A stretch of DNA of 28,338 nt from an uncultured Clostridia bacterium (lineage in GTDB: Bacteria > Bacillota > Clostridia > Christensenellales > Aristaeellaceae), in NCBI GenBank assembly GCA_946626395.1, contig CAMOUF010000197.1:1-28338 (forward strand), given 5' to 3'. Within the stretch, counting starts at the first letter, position 1. Each line of letters opens with the position of its first letter. Shown in pieces: positions 23,480 to 28,338 of the stretch. The notes beneath the pieces are model-generated. The model saw only the letters and a list, made by a program, of their open reading frames with translations. It had not been told where the DNA came from and searched no databases. The position numbers and the translations under genes are program-made.

Positions 23480-23654
23480 AATTCAATACAAAATCTTGTG
23501 TGGAATTCCAATATATTCCTATTATTCTGTTCCGGAATAAACCAAAAGGAAGAACGCATTTACTGATTCCTTTATTGCTTTCTCTGGGGTGTGGGGGAAC
23601 CCGCTCTTTGGCATCCAAAGAGCGGGTTCCCCCACAAACTTTTATATTGAGCCA
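23479..23654 (+). mobile_element. MITE-like element, long copy B (about 175 bp)
   Basis: The ends 23479-23500 and 23633-23654 are inverted repeats matching at about 16 of 22 bases. The central hairpin arms around CTTTGGCATCCAAAG are perfect and carry the same GGGGGAACC...GGTTCCCCC stem as copy A at 4998-5177. It is sandwiched between heptamer arrays, as if inserted into them. Confidence 0.75.
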
Positions 23655-23868
23655 GTTTTAAGTTCCAAGTTCTAAGCCTATTTTGACCCAACATCCAATC
23701 AGGGATAAAGCCAAAAGAAAAAAGAAACGGTCAGGGAAATTCTTCCGGCTTGCTCAGCCGTCAGAATGACACAGGATCGTTTCTTTTTTGCTTTCAAACA
23801 AAAACGGTGCTGCCGTTCTTAATGCTTTGATCTGATAGCTTAGAACTTGGAACTTAGAACTTAAAACT
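23654..23868. repeat. Heptamer element with AGTTCTA arms (core type III)
   Basis: The left arm (23654-23677) and right arm (23838-23868) are inverted copies that are identical except that the right arm has exactly one more 7-base unit. The core carries the inverted pair AAAAGAAACG...CGTTTCTTTT and, inside it, a palindrome with TTCCGGC...GCCG and, on the minus strand, GTCATTCTGA...GAAGAAT. The right arm ends 7 bases from the stop codon of the gene at 23876. The rest of the gap 23459-23875 is filled by the array and MITE above. Confidence 0.85.
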
Positions 23869-23875
23869 GCCCATC

Positions 23876-24802
23876 TCATCCCGCCACTTGCCTGGCGGCG
23901 GCTTTTTCCTGGCTTTTCACGATATAGTCGGGAATGGAATATTCGTTGTTTTCCTCGAAATACACTGTTTCCGGGGGCGTTTCCAATTCTTCCGGATGAG
24001 CCACGTAGTGCATCATCCGGTCCACCAGCTTGGCCCATTCCGCACCGGCGCAGATGCGTTCGTCTGCGGTAAAGCCAACGGGCAGCCAGCGCTTGCGGGT
24101 CACCTTCCCGTCAGCCCCCACGATGGTTTCCCGCTGGATGGAGCCCATGGAAACGAACAGGGACGTGGTGCCGAAATTATAGATATGATGGTTCACGGCG
24201 GGCATGCCGATGGAAGCCATCTGGGTGAAGAACATGGAGGTGTGGAAGGGAGAGGCGTCCAGGATATATTTGGGCATGATGCCGTAGCGGTCCAGCGTCC
24301 GGGCCAGGAACACCACGATGTTTGCCAGGAGGGGGTTGAGCAGCAGCTTGGCCACCTTCATGGTGGAGTTGTCCGCTTCCTCATGGCGGTTTTCCTCGAT
24401 GGCCTTGTCCCCCCGGGCTGCCACGTCGTAAATAGTGTCCCGGGGATCGAAATAGCATTTCACCGTGTTTTCCTCGATCTTGTCCGGGTCCCCTGTATCC
24501 TTGAGCAAAACAAAGGAAATGGTGAGCTGGGTGCGGGCGTAGAGCCGCTTGTTCACCACGAAGCGGTTGATCTGCGGCACCTGGGATACCGACCGCACAT
24601 AGGCGGCGAAGATCAGCTGCATGAAGGTCAGCTTGTGGCCCTTGTTCCCCTGGTCCACGATGTAACGGGCCATCTTTTCATAGTCCAGTTTATAGTTTGA
24701 AAACACCTGCGCGTCGCAGCGCATGGGCATCAGATAAGGCGTCAGGGCGATGATGGGATCGATTTCCCTGAGCAGCCGTCCGTCAGCGCGTCTTCCAAAC
24801 AT
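23876..24802 (-). CDS. Stand-alone E2-acyltransferase-like protein, altered active site
   Basis: A 308-residue protein with the fold of the catalytic domain of 2-oxoacid dehydrogenase E2 subunits and chloramphenicol acetyltransferase. Family marks are FGRRADGRL (2-10), LTFMQLIFAAYVRSVSQVPQINRFV (58-82), SPFHTSMFFTQMASIGM (184-200) and HHIYNFGTTSLFVSMG (205-220). There is no lipoyl domain and no E1 or E3 gene nearby. The catalytic D-H-R-x-x-D-G motif reads DERICAG (247-253), so the His and the Asp are both replaced. In related clostridial proteins, as I recall them, E at the His position is common but the Asp is kept. Acyl transfer is therefore doubtful. The ATG has GGAGG 7 bases upstream. Confidence 0.85.
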   Translation of the reverse strand: MFGRRADGRLLREIDPIIALTPYLMPMRCDAQVFSNYKLDYEKMARYIVDQGNKGHKLTFMQLIFAAYVRSVSQVPQINRFVVNKRLYARTQLTISFVLLKDTGDPDKIEENTVKCYFDPRDTIYDVAARGDKAIEENRHEEADNSTMKVAKLLLNPLLANIVVFLARTLDRYGIMPKYILDASPFHTSMFFTQMASIGMPAVNHHIYNFGTTSLFVSMGSIQRETIVGADGKVTRKRWLPVGFTADERICAGAEWAKLVDRMMHYVAHPEELETPPETVYFEENNEYSIPDYIVKSQEKAAARQVAG

Positions 24803-24879
24803 GTCGTTCCCTCCGGTTCCGTATCCGCTGAGCAGTCAGCAGGTCGTGGTGAATGGATAAGGCATCCATTTCATAATTT

Positions 24880-24907
24880 AGTATATATCTTTTTTTTATT
24901 TCGTCAA
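24880..24907 (-). promoter_or_regulatory. Sigma-A promoter of the E2-like gene
   Basis: TTGACG (24902-24907), a 16-base spacer made mostly of A, and TATACT (24880-24885) on the minus strand. A 6-bp hairpin, ATGGAT...ATCCAT, lies in the leader. Confidence 0.75.
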
Positions 24908-24918
24908 GTGGAGTGAAA

Positions 24919-25023
24919 AGTTCTCAGTTCAAGTTCAAAGTTCTCAGTTCCAAGTTCTAAGGCAAATTGTCTTCCGCCATCGGCGCTCTTTTGTGCTATC
25001 ACGATCAGCTTGGAACTTTGAAC
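24919..25023. repeat. Heptamer element with AGTTCTC arms (core type I)
   Basis: The left arm (24919-24961) is about six units of AGTTCTC/AGTTCAA/AGTTCCA, one of them a base short. The right arm (25007-25023) is a shorter inverted array. The core starts with AAATTGTCTTCC (24964-24975) and then GGCGC, like the core between murA and ftsQ, although the arms there are of another heptamer class. This copy lies between two divergent starts, not at a gene end. Confidence 0.75.
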
Positions 25024-25081
25024 GATCCTGCTTGATCAGGTATTTATTTCCATGGGAAGATTCGCTGCCCTTCTTTCGTTT

Positions 25082-25200
25082 GATGGCTGGAAGCGGTTTT
25101 CCTGGAAAGCAGCTGTTGAGGTACTGGTAAACCTTGGAAAATACGCCTGGCGCGTCCAAATAATGGCAGGAATCCGGGGGATAAAACCGCCGCTTCCATC
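25082..25200 (+). other. Foldable leader of the SH3-domain gene
   Basis: GGAAGCGGTTTT (25089-25100) pairs with 25183-25197 (AAAACCGCCGCTTCC) with one 3-base bulge. Inside, CCTG pairs with CAGG (25101-25104 with 25167-25170), and TTGGA (25134-25138) with TCCAA (25155-25159). It ends about 45 bases before the ribosome site. I do not recognise a riboswitch class, and the gap shows no ORF or clear promoter otherwise. Confidence 0.4.
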
Positions 25201-25256
25201 CGTCCTTGTGGTGTACGGCCAAGGCCGATACATCAATTACCGAAGGAGGAATTCTC

Positions 25257-25952
25257 ATGAGCAATCGGAAATCCCATCGTATCCTGAGCGCCGCGCTAGC
25301 CGGAGCGCTGTGCCTTGCCGCGCCTGCCGCGGGCATGGCCAGCGAATTTGCCACCGTCAGAGGCGGCGGGCTGAACCTGCGCCAGACAGCCTCCCTTGAG
25401 GCCAAGGTGCTGGGCCAGTACGCCACCGGCACCTGGATCGAGGTGCTGAAAAAAGGGGATACCTGGAGCCAGGTGAGGGTGAACGGCCAAATGGGGTATA
25501 TGATGAACAAATACCTGGACTTTGGCCTGAATGGAACGACCCTGTACGTGCGCACCAATACCGGCATCGGCCTGAACCTGCGGGAAGGCCCCAGCGTGTC
25601 TTCCCGGATCATCACGTCCTTCCCGGTGAACACCGCCGTGAACGTGATCCAGGCGGGCGACGCATGGCATAGGGTCCAGGTGGGACAGGTATGCGGATAC
25701 ATGTCCAGCGCCTATCTCACCAGCGGACAATCTGCCGTCCAGCCTGCTCATCCCGCCGTGTACGCTACATTAAAGAACATCAACGGCGGCCGCGTGGTGA
25801 ACTTCCGCCAGGCTCCCGGCATGAAAACCAAGGTGATCAAGGCGTATCCCGTGGGCACGGTGGTGACTGTGCTGGAAAAGGGCGAATTGTGGAGCAAGGT
25901 GGAAATCAACGGACAAAAGGGCTACGTGAGCACCTACATGCTGAAATTCTGA
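25257..25952 (+). CDS. Exported protein with three bacterial SH3 domains
   Basis: A 231-residue protein. Signal peptide 1-29 (ending A-A-G-M-A before S-E). Three SH3b domains fill the rest at about 31-87, 97-155 and 167-231. Each has the L-N-L-R or V-N-F-R strand (GGGLNLRQTAS, GIGLNLREGPS, GRVVNFRQAPG) and closes with G-Y-M/G-Y-V. SH3b domains usually bind cell-wall peptides and are attached to wall hydrolases; here no enzyme domain is present, so a wall-binding or adaptor role is inferred. The ATG has AAGGAGGA 6 bases upstream. A terminator follows. Confidence 0.9.
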   Translation: MSNRKSHRILSAALAGALCLAAPAAGMASEFATVRGGGLNLRQTASLEAKVLGQYATGTWIEVLKKGDTWSQVRVNGQMGYMMNKYLDFGLNGTTLYVRTNTGIGLNLREGPSVSSRIITSFPVNTAVNVIQAGDAWHRVQVGQVCGYMSSAYLTSGQSAVQPAHPAVYATLKNINGGRVVNFRQAPGMKTKVIKAYPVGTVVTVLEKGELWSKVEINGQKGYVSTYMLKF

Positions 25953-25980
25953 TTCCGTCTGTTTCCCTTTGTAACCGAAG

Positions 25981-26007
25981 CCGCTCCCCTTTCCGGGGAG
26001 CGGTTTT
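25981..26007 (+). terminator. Intrinsic terminator of the SH3-domain gene
   Basis: Perfect 9-base arms (25981-25989 and 25995-26003, CCGCTCCCC and complement), followed by TTTT. Confidence 0.85.
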
Positions 26008-26040
26008 CGCGCTTTGGCTGGATAGCGGCCAATCCCGCCA

Positions 26041-26069
26041 TTTTCAAGGACCCCATAAAAATGTATAAT
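26041..26069 (+). promoter_or_regulatory. Sigma-A promoter of the second MATE gene
   Basis: TTTTCA (26041-26046), a 17-base spacer and TATAAT (26064-26069). The ATG overlapping this -10 box is therefore not a start codon. Confidence 0.7.
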
Positions 26070-26127
26070 GGACGGGGGAAAGGGCCGCTCCTTTCCTCCA
26101 ATGCGATACAAAAGGAAGCGTGAAGCC

Positions 26128-27462
26128 TTGAATAAGGATTTGACAGTGGGAAAGCCCGCCTCGGTTTTATGGCGATTCTGCCTGCCGCTGTTTGGCAGCG
26201 TGATTTTTCAGCAGCTGTACAACATTGCCGACAGCCTGGTGGCGGGCAAGTTCATCGGCGAAAACGCCCTGGCGGCGGTGGGAAACAGCTATGAAATCAC
26301 GCTGATCTTTATCGCCTTCGCCTTCGGGTGCAACATGGGCTGCTCGGTGGTGGTGAGCCAGCTCTTCGGGGCCAAGGATTACAGCGGGGTGAAAACCGCC
26401 GTTTCCACCGCCCTGCTCATGACTGGGTGCGTCTGTGCTGTGCTGATGGGCCTGGGGTTCATTTTCAGCGGCGCGCTGCTGTCCCTTTTGCGTACACCTT
26501 CGGAAGTGATGGCGGATTCGGCGCTGTATCTGAATATCTATATCCTGGGCCTGCCCTTCCTGTTTTTTTATAACGTGGCCAACGGCATCTTTTCCGCCCT
26601 GGGTGATTCCAAAACGCCCTTCCTGTTTTTGGCGCTATCCTCCACGGCCAATATCGCCATGGACATTCTGTTTGTGGCGGTGTTCGGGATGGGCGTTGCG
26701 GGCGTTGGTTGGGCCACGCTGATTTGCCAGGGAGTGAGCTGCGCGCTGGCCATGATAGCGGTGCTGCGGCGAATACGGACGCTGCCGGAGGGAAAGAAAA
26801 AGGCGGCGCTATTTTCCAAAGTGCTGCTGAAAAAAATCGTTCTCATTGCCGTGCCCAGCACCCTGCAGCAGAGCTTTGTTTCCGTGGGCAACCTGATCAT
26901 CCAGGGGGTCATCAACGGCTTTGGCCCCGGCGTGATGGCGGGCTACTCCGCGGCGGTGAAAATGAATAACCTGGTCATTACCTCCTTTACCACCCTGGCA
27001 AACGGCGTTTCCAACTATACCGCCCAGAACATCGGCGCGGGCAAGCTGGGCCGGGTGCGGGAGGGCTTCTCGGCGGGCCTGAAAATGGTGTGGATGCTGT
27101 GCATGCCCTTCTGCCTGCTGTACTTTTTCGCGGGCGAAATATGCATGCGGCTGTTTCTGGATACGCCAACGGACATGGCGCTGCGCACCGGGGTCACTTT
27201 TCTGCGCATCCTGTCGCCCTTTTATTTCGTGGTGTCCGCCAAGCTGGCAGCGGACGGGGTGCTGCGCGGGGCGGGCCATATGCGCGCCTTCATGATCGCC
27301 ACCTTTACCGACCTGGTTCTGCGGGTGGCGCTGGCCATCGCGCTGTCGAAAACAGCCCTTCAATCCACCGGCATCTGGTGCGCCTGGCCCATCGGCTGGA
27401 TCATCGCCACCGGGCTGTCGCTGATGTTTTACAGGGAATCCTTTCCTGCCGGATCCGATTGA
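26128..27462 (+). CDS. MATE family efflux transporter, DinF/NorM-like branch
   Basis: A 444-residue membrane protein of twelve predicted helices. It opens with NKDLTVGKPASVLWRFCLPLFGSVIFQQLYNIADSLVAGKF, the usual start of clostridial MATE proteins (K-D-L-T-x-G, then L-P, Q-x-L-Y-N, D-x-x-V-G/A-x-F). The second lobe repeats the pattern at LIAVPSTLQQSFVSVGNLIIQG. The predicted role is Na+- or H+-coupled export of organic cations. I chose the TTG at 26128-26130: it aligns with family starts and has AAGGAAG 9 bases upstream. The ATG at 26101 has no ribosome site. sigK follows after 58 bases. Confidence 0.92.
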   Translation: MNKDLTVGKPASVLWRFCLPLFGSVIFQQLYNIADSLVAGKFIGENALAAVGNSYEITLIFIAFAFGCNMGCSVVVSQLFGAKDYSGVKTAVSTALLMTGCVCAVLMGLGFIFSGALLSLLRTPSEVMADSALYLNIYILGLPFLFFYNVANGIFSALGDSKTPFLFLALSSTANIAMDILFVAVFGMGVAGVGWATLICQGVSCALAMIAVLRRIRTLPEGKKKAALFSKVLLKKIVLIAVPSTLQQSFVSVGNLIIQGVINGFGPGVMAGYSAAVKMNNLVITSFTTLANGVSNYTAQNIGAGKLGRVREGFSAGLKMVWMLCMPFCLLYFFAGEICMRLFLDTPTDMALRTGVTFLRILSPFYFVVSAKLAADGVLRGAGHMRAFMIATFTDLVLRVALAIALSKTALQSTGIWCAWPIGWIIATGLSLMFYRESFPAGSD

Positions 27463-27471
27463 CCCCGCCGC

Positions 27472-27500
27472 CTATATTCCGGCTTTGCTCGGCATATGCT
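27472..27500 (+). promoter_or_regulatory. Possible sigma-E-type promoter of sigK
   Basis: CTATATT (27472-27478), a 14-base spacer and CATATGCT (27493-27500) resemble the sporulation sigma-E consensus (ATATT, then CATACA-T), which drives sigK in Bacillus. The start site would fall at the ribosome-binding site itself, which is tight, so the call is weak. Confidence 0.3.
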
Positions 27501-27520
27501 TTCCATGGAGGTGAAAGCGT

Positions 27521-28219
27521 ATGCTGAGTTTTTTGTATTGGCTGTTTCGGGACGCGCTTTTTTTCCTGGGCATTGCGTCGGGGCAAATCAGCTTCCCCCG
27601 GCCCCTGTCCCGGGAGGAGGAAAGAAAGACCATTGCCGCCATGCAGGCGGGAGATGACGAAGCGCGGCGGAAGCTGATCGAGCATAACCTGCGCTTGGTA
27701 TCCCACATCGCCAGGAAATACACGGTGCCCGGGTTCACATCGGAGGATCTTTTGTCCGTGGGCGCGCTGGGGCTGGTAAAGGCGGTGAACACCTTTAAGC
27801 CGGAGTCCGGCACCCAGCTTTCTTCCTACGCCGCCCGATGCATTGAAAACGAAATATTGATGCTGCTCAGAGCCTCCCGGAAGCGCCGGGGCGACGTGAG
27901 TCTATCCGACCCTGTGGGAGAGGACGGGGAAGGAAACAATATTTCCTTTCTGGATATTCTGGGCACGGAGCCGGGCTATGTGGAGGACGAAGCCCTGCGG
28001 CGGCTGAACCTGGAAAAAGTGCGGGCGCTGGTCAAGGAGCTGCCTAAAAAGGAGCGGCTGGTCATCGAAATGCGCTATGGCCTGCTGGACGGGGCCATGC
28101 ATCCCCAGCATGAGGTAGCGGCCGTGCTGGGCATATCCAGAAGCTATGTGTCCCGCATGGAAAAACGCGCCCTGGAAACCCTGCGCCAGGGGATGGAACA
28201 AGGAAGAGTGAGGAGTTAG
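27521..28219 (+). CDS. sigK: Sporulation sigma factor SigK
   Basis: A 232-residue sigma-70 family protein. The N-terminus MLSFLYWLFRDALFFLGIASG is the hydrophobic pro-sequence of pro-sigma-K, which in known spore formers keeps the protein on the membrane until cleavage. Region 2 covers about 45-118 (LIEHNLRLVSHIARKY, SEDLLSVGALGLVKAVNTF, YAARCIENEILMLLR), and region 4 about 170-223 (ELPKKERLVIEMRYGL, GISRSYVSRMEKRALE). The VSLSDPVGEDGEGN and DILGTEP linkers are typical of SigK. It directs late mother-cell genes for coat and cortex. The frame is continuous, so no skin element interrupts it here. The ATG has GGAGGTGA upstream. The last residues (GRVRS) and the TAG stop are encoded by a heptamer array. 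Confidence 0.95.
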   Translation: MLSFLYWLFRDALFFLGIASGQISFPRPLSREEERKTIAAMQAGDDEARRKLIEHNLRLVSHIARKYTVPGFTSEDLLSVGALGLVKAVNTFKPESGTQLSSYAARCIENEILMLLRASRKRRGDVSLSDPVGEDGEGNNISFLDILGTEPGYVEDEALRRLNLEKVRALVKELPKKERLVIEMRYGLLDGAMHPQHEVAAVLGISRSYVSRMEKRALETLRQGMEQGRVRS

Positions 28220-28338
28220 GAGTGAGGAGTTAGGAGTGAGGAGTTAGAAGTTAATAGAAAAACGCAGAGTTCGGAGTTCAGAGAGTTTTGCAGAATACAA
28301 GAAACGAATGCAGACTTGGATCGACTAAAATATCTGCA
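28206..28338 (+). repeat. Heptamer element at the sigK 3' end, cut by the window edge
   Basis: Tandem GTGAGGAGTTAGGA units run from 28206 to about 28252 and supply the sigK stop codon. Further seven-base-like units (GAGTTCG, GAGTTCA) follow. The segment 28301-28336 matches 21267-21302 (opposite strand) at 30 of 36 bases, so this is core type II with different arms. The second arm should lie beyond the window. Confidence 0.75.

Noticed and set aside
25082..25200. c-di-AMP (ydaO-type) riboswitch
   Set aside because: The gene type would fit, but I cannot find the conserved sequence blocks of that class in the leader.
26068..26070. ATG start of the second MATE gene
   Set aside because: It overlaps the TATAAT box and has no ribosome site; the TTG at 26128 fits both the ribosome site and the family N-terminus.
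27521..28219. sigK interrupted by a skin-like element
   Set aside because: The frame is continuous from pro-sequence through region 4.
28206..28252. CRISPR array
   Set aside because: Units are 7 bp in direct tandem with no spacers, and no cas gene is present.

Overview
The window looks like chromosomal DNA of a low-abundance-of-clues but clearly Gram-positive, spore-forming-lineage Clostridia member (Firmicutes; a gut- or rumen-type genome is my inference). The reasons are a sigK-type sporulation sigma factor, a murA-ftsQ-ftsA-ftsZ division cluster, Shine-Dalgarno sites of the AGGAGG type, textbook sigma-A promoters with 17-bp spacers, and secreted CxxC-repeat proteins with Thr/Pro linkers. 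Coding DNA is GC-rich and the gaps between genes are AT-rich. TGA, TAA and TAG all end genes, so the standard bacterial code applies.

Layout. From 232 to 3695 two secreted CxxC-repeat proteins lie on the minus strand behind one strong promoter (3935-3963) and a long leader. At 4187-4906 is a peptidase S51 gene with a perfect promoter and ribosome site but an in-frame amber codon at codon 16. Next come a NYN/OST-HTH RNase-like gene (5181-6170), an unknown exported protein (6313-7119), ychF (7305-8402), an orphan fused ABC permease (8702-10468), and an exported protein of unknown family (10604-11773). The division block ftsZ, ftsA, ftsQ, murA follows (11861-16810, all minus), then an exported metallo-beta-lactamase-fold protein (17038-17928) and a MATE transporter (18170-19618). 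Gene direction switches at about 19.7 kb. The plus-strand half holds an exported tyrosine phosphatase, a TipA-like MerR regulator, a DUF624-like membrane protein, an exported triple SH3b protein, a second MATE transporter and sigK. One minus-strand gene, encoding a stand-alone E2-acyltransferase-like protein (23876-24802), interrupts this half.

Work together: MurA makes the first committed peptidoglycan precursor, while FtsQ, FtsA and FtsZ build the division ring. The remaining genes look like separate units, because most have their own sigma-A promoter and an intrinsic terminator.

The most unusual content is in the gaps. (1) Arrays of 7-bp units (AGTTAGG/AGTGAGG, AGTTCTA/AGTTCCA, AGGCAAT) begin at or within a few bases of the stop codons of six genes. 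In several places two arrays face each other as inverted arms around a short core. The same core appears with different heptamer arms, and the array units place stop codons in all three frames. (2) A MITE-like element of about 175-180 bp with terminal inverted repeats and a strong central hairpin is present twice, and its hairpin core twice more. (3) A different 139-bp element with inverted ends sits between ychF and its neighbour. (4) Several leaders appear able to fold into RNA structures. I saw no tRNA, rRNA, CRISPR array, transposase or phage gene.
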